Made by a program: the position numbers and the translations under genes. From Aaosphaeria pasadenensis (lineage: Eukaryota > Ascomycota > Dothideomycetes > Pleosporales), in contig JAKLMB010000033.1 in assembly GCA_022813625.1 (NCBI GenBank), positions 186,001 through 250,000 of the forward strand: 64,000 nucleotides of DNA, read 5' to 3'. Shown here in pieces: positions 34,045 to 45,385 of this stretch (position 1 is the first letter of the stretch; each line of letters starts with the position of its first letter). The notes beneath the pieces were generated by a model. It made no database searches, was not told the origin of the DNA, and worked only from the letters and a program-made list of their open reading frames with translations.

Positions 34045-34752
34045 TCAGTCCCACCAGCACCTTCTCAACCTTCCGTTCGCGCTAAGGATCTCCAAAACCT
34101 CGGCGCTGCTGGTCCTGATGCCCCAAATTCGCTCGATCGGCTCTGCTATCATCATCCATTCGAACCGCCTCACGTCGTAGAGGTCCAGCACTACTCGCAC
34201 GAGCCAAGGATCGAACATCGGGACGGATGCGTCCTGGTACTGCAGCAACTGGATCGAAGATTCCATTATTTCTGGGGGCCCGTCGTTATTGTGGTGGTGC
34301 CGCTCGGCTGTGTCTGATGTTGTGGATGGAGAGGTAGAAGAGGAGCGAGAGGATGACGAGTCCATGGGAGAGTCGGCGCGTCCGCTGAGGAGTAGAACTG
34401 CTGGGGAAGCGGAGGAGAAGAGTGCGTAGTCTGAGGACTCGGATGTTGGGGAGGATTCGGTGGAGGAGATGTCGGACCCACTGAGAGACGAATCGGACAT
34501 TTCATCATCCTCGTCTTCGGAGAGTTTCGTGTGCAGTATGAGATTTCTGCTGCGTTCTGCAGCGGCAAGAGCGTCGTATTGGGGCAGGGACGATCTTGGG
34601 ATGATAGCGCTTGTGGATTTCGAGTAGGGAGATTCGTCGATGGGTGTTACGGGTATTCGAGAGGATGGGGAAGAGGTGAATGATTGGGAGCGGTGGATGC
34701 GGATCTTGGGGGAGGGTGTGCGGGGTGGTGGAATGTGGTGAAGGGATGCCAT
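34045..34752 (-). CDS. Ser-rich fungal protein of unknown function, 235 aa
   Basis: Single exon. I do not recognise it. The N-terminal two thirds are disordered and Ser/Pro-rich, with proline-directed phosphorylation-like sites (PPRTPSPK, IPVTPIDESP) and long Ser/Asp/Glu runs. The last about 70 residues look folded: a helical, hydrophobic segment (MFDPWLVRVVLDLYDVRRFEW, split here by type rather than by domain) and EPIERIWGIRT, ending RRCWWD. Such a layout, with a disordered front and a short conserved C-terminal module, is common in fungal regulators, but no function can be named. ATG at 34752 is the first in frame. The protein-like C-terminus makes a real gene more likely than a chance frame. 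Confidence 0.6.
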   Translation of the reverse strand: MASLHHIPPPRTPSPKIRIHRSQSFTSSPSSRIPVTPIDESPYSKSTSAIIPRSSLPQYDALAAAERSRNLILHTKLSEDEDDEMSDSSLSGSDISSTESSPTSESSDYALFSSASPAVLLLSGRADSPMDSSSSRSSSTSPSTTSDTAERHHHNNDGPPEIMESSIQLLQYQDASVPMFDPWLVRVVLDLYDVRRFEWMMIAEPIERIWGIRTSSAEVLEILSANGRLRRCWWD

Positions 34753-36039
34753 TTTGTCTGAATATTCTTCGACTCTATCTCTTTAATTGGTTCCCCGATT
34801 CGGAAGCTGAAGGATTATACAGTGATGTTGTGTAATGATGAAAATTTCGAGTCTGTGTTATACAAGCCGCGCCAAAAGAGCTCTTGTGCAGATGTCAGGG
34901 ATGTGCAGAGGGGACGAACTCCGAAGCAGCAAATACGTGAAGAAACTGAAAGGCACGATGGCGACAAAGTCGCCAGAACCTGAGGGTTGGGGCAAACTTC
35001 GAGGGCGTGAATGCGAGACATATATCAGTAGATGTTCGTATCCTCCCGTCCACCCGCCCGCAACAACGCTCAGCATGCTCCATGTGCTGGTCCTGCAGGC
35101 TGCACACCATATGCAGGGTATGAGTACTGAGTAGTGGTGGAAATTGAAAGGCGTAGAAATTACACGCCACCGTTGGTCGATGGGAAAGAGGAGATTGCAT
35201 CCCGCGGGATTGTCCAGAGGATCTATCGTTGAGTGGTTTTGCGTGGGCGTTGTGCGGTGCTCGACAACGCACTCCGCACTTGGCGTGATGCATCAAAAAG
35301 GGTGGGCGAGGATAGCACCCGAATGGCACGCCATCGAGAGATTTCGTTTTGTTAGTATAGTATTGTTTATATTTGAAAGCCCGTCATGATGCCTTTCCTT
35401 TGCTGTTCGTTGCTAGTAAGTCAGTTTTCCAAGCTACTGAAGTTAGGCTGGATATCGAACACACACTTAGGACACAGTCGACGAAAGGGGAGCCTCAACG
35501 GTCCGGGCCGAGACCGTCTATTCTAGAAGTCAGAAGACAAAGTGCAGTCAATAGACCCAACAAACGACCGCCGTGTTCTCTCGAGAGTGGTGTGGGCAGG
35601 GGTGTGACGTGGTGAACTGTACTTTGGTCGGATATGCGGTCTTTCGCCATTGCCCAATAACAGGTCGCTCCCACGCCAGGCTGTTCAAGCCATCGAATCC
35701 TATATGATCAACATCATTTGACTCTGACACTTGAGATACCTTTCAAGTCGAGTGGCAGACCACGTAGCAGGCAAGATCATAGGGACAAGTATTGAACGTG
35801 TACTGGGATCAGATTGTGTGATTTTTTTTGGTACAGGCTGAATTGGGCCAACCCTTTCCCTTGGCCTGTCCCTTCGTTGCCATCCCCTACCATTGCAGAG
35901 AGCCGCATGACGGAGAAGCGTTAAAAGCCAATCAATGCCGTTAGATAAACACCGTAAGTGCACCTCCACCCATCCACAGAAGCCTTGTACCCCCACACCA
36001 TACAAGCTCCCAGAAGCTGCCCAGCGAAAGCGAAATCGT
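34753..36039. other. intergenic, Ser-rich gene / RPS18 3' side
   Basis: About 1.3 kb. Frames seen on both strands (34815-35390, 35373-35615, 35700-36149) overlap each other and show no known domain; the last is antisense to the RPS18 terminal exon. No repeat or RNA gene recognised. Confidence 0.4.
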
Positions 36040-36901
36040 TTATCCCTTCTTCTTGGACACACCAACGGTACGTCCACGACGACCGGTGGTCTTGGAGTGC
36101 TGTCCACGGACGCGGAGGCCCCAGTAGTGTCGGAGACCACGGTGGGCACGGATCTTCTTCAGGCGCTCGAGATCGTCACGGAGCTTGGAGTCGACTCCGT
36201 TAGCGAGGACCTGTGAGTCCTTGCCATCGACAATGTCGCGCTGTCGGTTAAGGAACCAGGTGGGGATCTTGTCTGTAGTTGATCATATTAGCCACTGCTG
36301 TCGGGATCGTTGAAAATTTGGGCATGTCGTACATTGAAGAGGGTTCTGGATGATGGTGACGAGGCGCTCAAGCTCCTCAGAGGTGAGGTCACCAGCACGC
36401 TTGCTGAGATCAACTGCACACAGTCAATTTTTCACGTCCACAAAATGCGACCCAAGACTGCCATACCATCGGCCTTCTTGCAGACCAAGTTGGAGTATCG
36501 GCGACCGACACCCTTGATCTTGGTCAAGGCGTACATGACCTTTTGCTTTCCGTCAACATTGGTGTTGAGGAGACGGATAATGTACTGGAAGTTCCTGCGC
36601 AAATCAGCGTTGGTCCCATCTCGAAAATCCCCTTCGCGATATCCCGCGTCAGACCCCGCAGCCACAACCCGCACACGGAATTTTGACATGTCGAAGTTTT
36701 TGAGAAGAATGCAGGATGAGCCCATCCATATTCTCAGCGTTACGTGATGCGGTTCGGTGTGTGGATTGCGGATGTGAGGTCTTCGAGCAAGACGGCGACG
36801 ACGTCGATGGCAGTAGCAACTTACGACTTCTCTGTTGCAGAATTAGTAGATGTCTTTGTGGAAATATATCAGTAGAACGTACCTCCGGAGACGAGAGACA
36901 T
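36040..36901 (-). CDS. RPS18: 40S ribosomal protein S18 (uS13)
   Basis: Small-subunit head protein at the subunit interface. Five exons: 36901-36883 (19 nt), 36831-36825 (7 nt), 36594-36467, 36413-36333, 36272-36040, giving 155 aa. The protein reads MSLVSGEKSNFQYIIRLL, then the IKGVGRRYSNLVCKKAD motif, VDLSKRAGDLTSEE, the rRNA-binding GLRHYWGLRVRGQHSK, and the basic C-terminus GRTVGVSKKKG. Exon 2 consists of only AGAAGTC, flanked by CAG and GTAAGT; it is needed to keep the frame and supplies Lys and parts of Glu and Ser in the conserved GEKSNF. Intron 2 is 230 nt, the longest spliced segment seen here. Many introns near the 5' end are usual for ribosomal protein genes. Confidence 0.95.
36825..36831 (-). 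other. RPS18: 7-nt microexon of RPS18
   Basis: AGAAGTC lies between CAACAG and GTAAGT on the minus strand. With 19 nt from exon 1 it gives MSLVSGEK and two bases of Ser; skipping it shifts the frame. Using the other nearby AG (5-nt exon) breaks the frame. Confidence 0.8.
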
Positions 36902-38240
36902 GATGGCGGCTTGTCGAAACTCGTCGGGTTGATGTTCACGTTGTCGTTCAAGCGATATCGAGGATGAATTTTGGTGGGTGAAATTGGTCGCTTGAGTGTG
37001 GGTCTTAGTCATCAGAAGGCTTGGCAATTCGTATATTCACACCTCGAACTCCAAAAGTGGACCACCGTCCTCACCAGATTGGCCCCTTCAACGAAAAGAG
37101 TTTTTATTAACAGAAAGAGCAAGATTTTAAATCACTAAGATTATTGGTAGCACTTTACCTTATTCTTTTCTATTATTATGTTCACCTGCATTGACAATAT
37201 TCGGAAGTCGCTGAAAATTGTAAGACAAGGTGTTTCGGAAAAACTAAATCTCCGGCCATTCTTTTCGGCCAATGATCGGCACTACTATTCTACTTCTCCT
37301 CATTCTTTATTAGCGTAGTTTTTACAACATCTCTTAATCCAGTAACTCTTTCGTTGACTCCATAAGGTATGCCTACCTAGCTATTCACCTACATTATCGA
37401 TCTTCGCATTTGCGCACATGGGTTGGAAGGGCTGTGGACTGGGGCGCAGATCAAGGGTCAACCCGATCTACCTCTTCATATACTCTGATCAGGCACTGTG
37501 GCACCTTACCACATTAAAAAGCAGTCATGCGCATACTCTCGTCATCAACAATGTTATAGTCGTCCATGTTGCCATCTTATTATGAGATTACTATGAGCGA
37601 ACAGTGTGCGATCAGTTTAGGCGTCAGACAATCTCAACTTTCTCAGGGCGAAGCACTCGGCTCCAAGACACCCACAAGCTTGATATCTGGTTTATTTCCA
37701 GTCACTAAAAGCTTCGGGCTTGCATTGTGTTCTCGTGGTACATATTTCTGCCCGGTACTGCTGGCAAGTCACGATTTTTTATGTGCCTCAGACGCCAGAA
37801 TGGAATTTTGGCCCCAATGATTGCCTGCTATTGGGTGGCGCAGGCCCTAAGCCACGACCATCACCCTCTATTCGCTTTGTCCGATGGCAAAGCGTATAGA
37901 CGTGAATACTATAGAGCACAACGTAGAGCACAGCATAGCAAAGCCATCTGCATCCGATAATCAGCGATACGGCGCGAGTTTCGCTCTTGGGGATACCTAG
38001 CGATTCGCTACAGGGCGTCTTTAGGCACACGGTATAATAGTGTAGCCTTGCTCCTGGCCCCAAGTGTTCGGATGTCCCATCCGCAGCCGCGAACCTATTT
38101 ATTCCTTCAGTGCATTCCTATACGTCTATCTGGTCCGTCTTACTGGTACACCTTGACTAAATTCACATATCTGATCCCACGTACCCGTCTTGGGCCATAT
38201 ACTTTTGGCCTGAGTGTTTCGTTTTCCAGTATTTACAATC
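36902..38240. other. divergent region, RPS18 / CxxC protein gene
   Basis: About 1.3 kb between divergent starts. AT-rich stretch 37090-37200 and 37290-37350. No recognisable coding content. A ribosomal-protein-type promoter for RPS18 should lie at 36905-37400, but no known motif is clear to me. Confidence 0.4.
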
Positions 38241-39611
38241 ATGCCCAGGCCAACGGCAGATCTACGAACCACTGGAGACCACCAAAGTCTTTCCTTCAAC
38301 GCGGAAGGTGTTGAAGAGCGGCGGCGAGTATCATTACAGGCTTCAACTCGCGCCTCTAGTTCTACGAGCAACAGCAGTTTGTACGGAGCAATCCCGCCGG
38401 GCTTCTACAAAATACCAATCCATGGAAGCTGCCCACGTTGCCATCATCGCCATGAAGCAACCGAGATCAAAATCAAAATTACATCGGGTTATGCTCAAGC
38501 CAGTCATATTAATTGTGAGAACTGTAACGAGCAATGGATGGCCCTAGGCGGTGCGAATGCAACCTGCATCTCGCTGTTGTCAGAAGCAACGAACGAGCCT
38601 GATCAGGTAGATACAGACTACCGCCGCGCTCTGATCAATATGGTCCGATCCATGAGTGCAGTAGCCTCACCTGTACTTTCGAATGTCCCGGAATCTCCGT
38701 TAGAAGCACCGTCAAGGAATTCCTCAGTTCGTTCGCCAAATACTAGGCTACAGAGTTCTCGGTCTCGAGCGACATCTTTTGAACCTGAGCGCCCAAACGA
38801 TAATGAATCTCATCCTTCGAATCGTTGTCGCCAAAATTGCTCAAATCAACATACCCTGGAGAGGGGTGTATTCCAACGTATGAAGCGTTTAGCGGTCCGC
38901 GTTTCTACTTGGCGAAAATCATATTTCCACAGATCAATACGATTTGGAAGCAAACCTGGGGCAGATTGCATGGATCGAAACAATGCTCACGGAATCTCTC
39001 AAACGAGCGGCCCTTTCAGCCCAGAAGATTTATCAATCCATTCGGGCGATAACCAGCGGGAAAGGACACAATATGATGACCACGAGACTACGGCCCTGTC
39101 AATTGACGCCCTGAATGACGACCCCTTGCTCAGGAATTTCAGATTGGAAAAACTCCGTAATATCCAGAAACAGCGTATCGCTATCGCCAGAAAGCAACTC
39201 CTGACTTGGAAACTTCAGCGGCAGAGAACTGGCGAAGATCAACCTGGTATGCCTCCACCGGCGTTTCTACCCGTACCTTCGACCACGGAGGATTTACATG
39301 CGTCCGCATCCTCAACGAGTCTAGTACCAGAATTGAACTTCCAAGGAACACGAGAGCGACGCCGTTCGCAGGATATCCTACTGGTCGGGAGTCATCTAGA
39401 CGGCTTTTCTGTTGATGATGCGGTCCGAGCCCGACCCTTCAGCATAGCCAGCACGACGAGACTGTCACAAGCAGCAACAGCCGTAAACTCAGATATACTT
39501 TCAACCACGACCATGCAGTCCACCATTCCGATTTGGGATGCATCGCGCTCTTTTCATAGTGCAAGGGCTGCTCAGTCACGACCGGCTTCATTTTCGGCTT
39601 CACATGTTTAA
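38241..39611 (+). CDS. unknown fungal protein with a CxxC/CxxC zinc-ribbon-like motif
   Basis: Single exon, 456 aa from ATG 38241 (TACAATCATGCCCAGG); the frame is also open upstream without another ATG. A folded N-terminal module near residues 50-110 contains PPGFYKIPIHGSCPRCHHRHEA and SHINCENCNEQWMALGG (written here in pieces), i.e. two CxxC pairs about 30 residues apart, as in a zinc ribbon. After this the protein is disordered and Ser/Arg-rich, with a short helical segment near residue 300 (FRLEKLRNIQKQRIAIARKQ), then a Ser/Thr-rich tail. This layout resembles fungal proteins found in many Pezizomycotina without known function. Nothing nearby suggests a pathway. Confidence 0.65.
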   Translation: MPRPTADLRTTGDHQSLSFNAEGVEERRRVSLQASTRASSSTSNSSLYGAIPPGFYKIPIHGSCPRCHHRHEATEIKIKITSGYAQASHINCENCNEQWMALGGANATCISLLSEATNEPDQVDTDYRRALINMVRSMSAVASPVLSNVPESPLEAPSRNSSVRSPNTRLQSSRSRATSFEPERPNDNESHPSNRCRQNCSNQHTLERGVFQRMKRLAVRVSTWRKSYFHRSIRFGSKPGADCMDRNNAHGISQTSGPFSPEDLSIHSGDNQRERTQYDDHETTALSIDALNDDPLLRNFRLEKLRNIQKQRIAIARKQLLTWKLQRQRTGEDQPGMPPPAFLPVPSTTEDLHASASSTSLVPELNFQGTRERRRSQDILLVGSHLDGFSVDDAVRARPFSIASTTRLSQAATAVNSDILSTTTMQSTIPIWDASRSFHSARAAQSRPASFSASHV

Positions 39612-41180
39612 GCTGAACTATGAGCTGGTCGATGATATGGAAATATTACAGTGAAGACATCATCCAAATACTTTAAGGAGACCAGGGGGATAGATCTCGG
39701 ATACAATCTACTGGCGTCGCTCTTCATTATGTATTACATACTATGACCATCAACGTTTGCTAGTTGTCAATATCGGTTCACCGTTCAGAGTAATAGCCTG
39801 TGATATAAACATACTATCCGAACTACGGGTTGGAGGGAACATCAAATACATACGCTTAGAATTCTATCGACTACCGTCCGAGACCTGGTACGTCGCTTGA
39901 GTCGTTATCTTTGAACCCCCATACAACCGGCTTGGGGCAGCCCACGCCATTGACCCCTCCCACTTTACATAAATTCTCCAAATTGCAGCCTTTTCGAGCT
40001 CGGAGACTTTGTTGGTCTTCCCCGGCTACCGATGTCTTCGGCGCAGTGACTAGATTGTAGATCAACGGCCTCCGGGCGGCGGCCTCATCATTCTCTGAAG
40101 CAACCCCAACTCTGGACGCCGGTGGACTCAACGTGCGGTTGCTTTTTATCTGTTATATTTGATGCGAATTCGATCCATTCCATATATTTATGGGGTGTGA
40201 TGTCACTTCATACATTTCTGAACAAATTTGAAGATCTAAGACAGCGCTCGCTTGCGATGAACATGAAAGAACCCAACATACTAGACCCGGCAGTCATGAT
40301 AATTCGTGCTTCAACCACTCAAGTCTGAAGCACCGTATAGCGAAGTCCAATGTGAATTTTCATTTTGTCAAGGTACAATCTAGCTATTGTCATGTGTCGA
40401 CACGGCCCACCGTTGAGATCTCCTCCCCCAGCTGACACCCACAAACTCCGCCGTAGGAGCCGAATGCATGCTCCCCAACCTCCAACCAGGAAGCATTTCG
40501 CGCCCCGACATCACTCGCTCTCCTAATTGCCTAAATCGAATTGCATGCTGCGCGTGCGCGCGCAGCGTGCGCAGATCCCACTTCGTTGCGAATGCGATCG
40601 AATGTGCAATTTTGTGCAGCCGACCAACTACTCCAGCTTTCGTAGGATTAGGATTGGTATTGGCGTTGGGATCTAATAATAATTGCGATGGAGTTGATGT
40701 GGCGGGGAATCTGCCTTTGCTGGCCCCAATGTAGGTGGTTTCGTTTGGAGTTGCCGGACATGAAAGCATCGCCGCAGTGCAGGGCTCGGTTCGCGTTGCG
40801 GGAGGTGGTTTGATGTACATGTTGCATTCTGAGCGGTTATGTAATTGGTCTTATGTGGTTTCCAGTTGTGTGACTCCGTTGGCTGTGCCTTAGGTGGCGA
40901 GGGCCGTGGCCTGTGTACGGAGGGCCGCAGGTGGAAAAAGATAGTCATCAAGAGTCTAAAAACATGCTCAGGTTGGGGCGCTTCTGGTCCGAAATTGGTA
41001 TGAGATAAAGTTGTGGGGAATTGATTCAGAAACTTTTCACTACTTTGCAAACTTTAGTGAATTAAAAGAATAGTATTAGTGTATTTGAAACGGGAGAACT
41101 TTTGTACTGATACATTTGAAGCGAACGCCCACGAGATGGTGTATCCCCATGTCATCTGTACTCCTGCATAACATCATCGG
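39612..41180. other. intergenic, CxxC protein / rhodopsin-domain gene 3' side
   Basis: About 1.57 kb. A possible small spliced gene on the minus strand (40297-39871) is listed separately. The rest shows only short overlapping frames; GCGCGTGCGCGCGC-like alternating purine-pyrimidine sequence occurs near 40550. Confidence 0.35.
39871..40297 (-). CDS. possible small spliced gene, 120 aa, unknown
   Basis: A two-exon model reads in phase: exon 1 40297-40214 (28 codons, starting MTAGSSMLGSFMFIASERC), intron GTATGA..ACAG, exon 2 40149-39871. Exon 2 ends KGCNLENLCKVGGVNGVGC and a short tail, with three cysteines. The first exon is mildly hydrophobic but is not a convincing signal peptide. No homologue recognised; the agreement of phase could be chance. 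Confidence 0.22.
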
Positions 41181-42568
41181 TCATTGCCAATTTGCATCCC
41201 TATTCGCCGGCCTATCCCTAATCGTAGGTATTTTCCTCTCATAGCCAGCAGGCGGCTCGGCATCTTGCTTCGGACCCTGCATTAACGAGTCGTGGATCTC
41301 AGCAATTGGCTGCAAAAGGATATTGTCAGTGCTTTCGCCCTTCCCACTGGCTCCAGACGACATCCCGATGGTTCTTAGATAGTGATCGAAAGTATCTGTT
41401 GCCGGGACCGCGTGTTGCCTCGACACTGTGTTGATGGTACTATTCTTTGTAGTATACTTTCTACTCGATGACTTGTTGCTGGATGGCAATGATTGAGAGA
41501 GGCTTTTCGAGGTTCGGGATGCGGATGAACGCATTGAGCGAGCCTGTGTCATACATGTTTTGAGGAGAGGTCGGAGTGTTGCGAGACATCCGGCGATGAT
41601 GCCGGCGCCTGGTTCTATTGTGGACCAGATAGCAATATTGGCTGCATTCCCTACGTTACCTGTTAGCTTGGGTACTATGCGTTCGAAGAATGGCCATACA
41701 GAAGTAGTCCTGAATTTGGGTTAAACCATCGACGTATTGGAATCGAATCATTGAACATATACATCCTCTGTAGAATATGAGTCTCTAATACAATCCTACG
41801 AGATAAGAATACCAACAATGCTGCCAGTGAAAGAATGAATCCGACGGAAAGCTTGGCTCGTCTGTCCATGGTGGCGTTCCAGAGCATAAAGATCGGCAGG
41901 ACAGCGAATACACAATCTGTGACAGTCGTGACGCTAGCAGATTGATATGCGAAGAACCGATCTAGAGGGCGCGGAGTGCATTTCCATGCTAGTTGCCGAT
42001 AAACATAGTTGTCGAGGTTTGGGCCGCATCGCAGGAGCACGTAGAAGAAGCTAGCCATAGAGGAGACGATGTTCAACCCAACAGTCACGTAGATAGTGAG
42101 CAGATGCCAGCGGTCCACGACAATGCGGGCGAAGAATATACCAAGAGATATCTTAACAAACATGACTGTTTGGAGATAGGTCGCTTGGCCTACGATAACC
42201 CACTTCATCATTGTCAGCTATACCCAAGTGCCAATCTCGCCCACAGTACCTTTGTGAGGTTGACCATATCTTTCACACTAGTTATGTGCGTTCCTCCTCC
42301 GTGCGCCTGCATGTAAAGCATTGCTGCACAGTAAACTGTATAGATCATCTGCAGAGTGTAAGCAAAGTTTGAGTCAAAGTACCCTTAGTCTCATTCTCAC
42401 GCCTGCAAGTATCATGGTAGCATCGTCCCAGCCGAAGTTAGTAATCATATAAGTGCGGGTCCACACTCGGAGTGCAATGAAAACCCAGGCTAAAACAATG
42501 AACGCGATAGCGATGTTGGCCTGTTGCTCCCCGGTACGTAGGATAGATGCATTGTCATGTCCGGCCAT
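41181..42568 (-). CDS. SAT4/rhodopsin-domain seven-helix membrane protein
   Basis: Member of the large fungal family of integral membrane proteins with the rhodopsin domain (PF20684 type), some related to plant-surface or pH sensing. Exons: 42568-42401, 42348-42250, 42217-41817, 41767-41700, 41659-41181, giving 404 aa. Helix 1 (IAIAFIVLAWVFIALRVWTR) is followed by the family hallmark TNFGWDDATMILAG, then MKWVIVGQATYLQTVMFVK, the WKCTP motif, and NIAIWSTIEPGAGIIAGCLAT, the most conserved part. The C-terminal tail is Ser/Thr/Lys-rich and cytosolic. Intron 3 uses a weak donor GTTGGT; it is the only choice that restores GCICSMIRFQYVDGL and QDYFC in frame. Ligand and role unknown. Confidence 0.85.
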
Positions 42569-43887
42569 TGTAACACCGGTTCATGCAAGGTCTCGGCTAA
42601 GGCTCTGCCTCACGCATCTGACAGCTCATGGGAGGTGCTCAGACGTCCGATTGAACGGAGAGATGCTCAACTGCAGACAATATGGACAAAGCTCTGTAAA
42701 TGAAGATGCAGGATTGACAAGTGGCTAAACGCCAGCGCTGGGAAGGCCGGCAGAGATATAGATCGCTCGGCTGCATGTGGCACTAGTCCCATAGATTTTA
42801 GAATCCTGTCTGTTGTACAGAGGATATACGAAACATCCCCTGGTAATTGGATATTCGTTCTTCCATGTGTACTCCGTATCCTCAAGTTCAAGGGGCAAGG
42901 GGTATGCTTGCAGTGCGAATTGGGCCATGGTCACACAGTGCACGATTCTCTTAGCTAGATGCCAGAATCGAGCTTGAGATTGAAATCAAAGTCACAACAT
43001 ACGCGTATGCCTCACTCATTTGCCGTAATTCGAGATGTTGCCCCAAAAGAAGAAGCCGAGGTAGGAAACGTGTGGCTGCTTGGAAGAAGGATACGATTGG
43101 CTGAGAATGGCAGGGCAGCAGTATGTGCGAAGGGTAGCAGCTGATGATACGAGTATGAAGGATTCCGAAAAGCCCAACAGAGGGGGTTGCTCCACATTTA
43201 GGATCGAGTCGAGGACATGACATGTGTGATGAGAATGCATGGCAGATGGTATACGGTGCGACGTTGAGGGCTCATAAGAGAGGACGATGGTCGTGAAAGG
43301 GTGTTACTAAACGCAAAAGGATGGCGCTAAAATTAAACTCCCGAAAGCTCGGACTCAAAATGAACATCAACTCTCCCTTCAACCTCATCAGGCGCGTATA
43401 CCTGGGATATTCCATACCTTTACATTACACTATTCAACACCCACAAACCACGCTTCGGGTCCATCGCATGCAGTGAAAGAGCCGGGAATAGTTAGATCGT
43501 GTTACTGCCAACGGCTCATCAACAGCGTCCCTACAAGGATCTGATCTTGCCCCTACGCACAATCTTTCTCTTCCGCCAATCACAGGCCCGCCTGCCCTAA
43601 AACAAAACAACACGCATCCCCAACGAAAAAGCAACAAACACTTAATCGCGACTTGCCGGAGACCTGTCTTCGCGCGGAATAGTCCTTCTGTAAACGGTTA
43701 TTCCCAAATTAATACTGAGTACCATACGCATTTTGGTGGCTGTCGTGCTCAAAACAATCAAGCAACACCGAATTTGGGCCCTCAACCTGCACATCGAATC
43801 ACCTATATTGGGGGAGCGCGCGAGGACTGTTGAAATAGTAGTTGGAAAGCTCTCGGCTCGTTATTCTATTCACAAGATTCGAGCATC
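42569..43887. other. divergent region, rhodopsin-domain gene / APC10
   Basis: About 1.3 kb between divergent starts. No coding content recognised. Short frames overlap on both strands without known motifs. Confidence 0.4.
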
Positions 43888-45385
43888 ATGCCATCTGCTT
43901 CACGCTGGCACGGTACCGACCCTCCACAGCCGCACCAACTACGGTCACTGCCAAACAGCGATGACGAGGATATTAATAATGATGAAATGGTCGATCCTGA
44001 CACAGAAGATGATCAAGGTAAGTAAGCATGTCACTCAGCGGTTTCGGCCATTCTTGTCACACCTTCCGAGACGCCCGATGTCCCTCTTTTAGAACGTCTT
44101 TCGATGCCTTTCCACTGCCGCTTGCACTCGAGTAGTACAACGTCCTGCCAGCGAGCCAACCTTTGAGTTCGACTCAATCATCCCGTGGTGCTCTATCATC
44201 TGATATGTTAACACCAACCAACGAACTTGAACACGCAAAGGAATTGTTCATGATCCAGACAACTGACATACCAGAACAGAATACCCTGGCTCTTCTCCAC
44301 ACTCTTCCACTGGGGACTATGATGCCCCATTCCCTCCAAACTATCGTGAGATCAGTACGCTCGCATCATGGACAGTCTCCAGTTCGAAGCCAGGATGTTC
44401 AATCCCTCAACTCCGCTCTCCCTCAACCCATCTCTTCTGGCAATCCGACGGGCCTCAGCCTCACTACCTCAACATCCACTTCTTCAAGCTAGTTCGCATC
44501 GTTGCCCTAAGACTATTCCTCGATTTTGACTCCGACGAAAGCTACACGCCGACACGAATCATCTTCCTCGCCGGCAGTGGTATGAATGATCTCGTCGAAT
44601 GGGGTGAGATGCGACTTGAGCAGCCTAGAGGCTGGATCTGGGCCGATTTCGAAGGCGTGGACGATGAAAGTAGCGAGAACGAAAGTGAAGACGATGAAGA
44701 TTTCTCTGAAGATGGAAATAACACCGTTAATGGCAATAATCCCAATACCACAACGTCACCCTTTTCACTGAGCGGCATGACTCCATCTGGCCGAGGTCAA
44801 CGACAACGACGACAACGCCCTCCAGTCGACGACCCTATGGCACTCGATACCCCAGACCCTAACATCTCGGAATTCCAGACCCCCGATCGACCCCACACCG
44901 GCACACCCATTCTTCCTGTCCCCCGTTTCACTATCCCACCACCGCCCCAGAACGGGAATCTGCAAACCACACCAACCCTCCACACTCCACAAATAGCTTC
45001 ATCATCCTTCATCAATCCTTCTTCGTCTCCAGAAATACCTATACCCGAACCTCACGACAACACTAACAAGCGCCATTCTCCGACCACCCGAAAAAAGCAG
45101 CCCGTTCTCCGTGCCCACTTAGTCCAGATCAAGATATTAGAGAACCACCAGAACGGCAAAGACACGCACCTCCGCGGTCTTCAAATCTTCGCTAAGGACG
45201 GGGAAGCCGATAATCGTCGACGGCGATCTCAAGTCGTTTCCTATCCCAACATCGACGTCGAGGGTGCGGAGGAAGGGAATGGGAAGGGCAAGGCGGGCAA
45301 GAGTGCTGGGCGTTCAGGTATCGACAAGTTGCCGCTTAGGGGGATGCAAAGGCCTGTTTGGGATGTCGACCCTGTGTTCCGATAG
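43888..45385 (+). CDS. APC10: anaphase-promoting complex subunit 10 (DOC1)
   Basis: Substrate co-receptor of the APC/C ubiquitin ligase, recognising D-box degrons with Cdc20/Cdh1. Exon 1 43888-44017 is acidic. The DOC domain lies in the last exon (from about 44275 to 45385): NYREISTLASWTVSSSKPGC, then LFWQSDGPQPHYLNIHFFKLV, LRLFLDFDSDESYTP, GEMRLEQPRGW, and after an insertion VQIKILENHQNGKDTHLRGL. The middle exon is uncertain: a piece around 44151-44205 fits in phase, ending at a GTTAAC donor with the acceptor at 44274. About 130 residues of acidic and Pro/Thr-rich sequence are inserted inside the DOC domain between the W-GWIWADFEG strand and the last strand. The C-terminus is DPVFR, not the Ile-Arg tail of many APC10 proteins. 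Confidence 0.88.
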
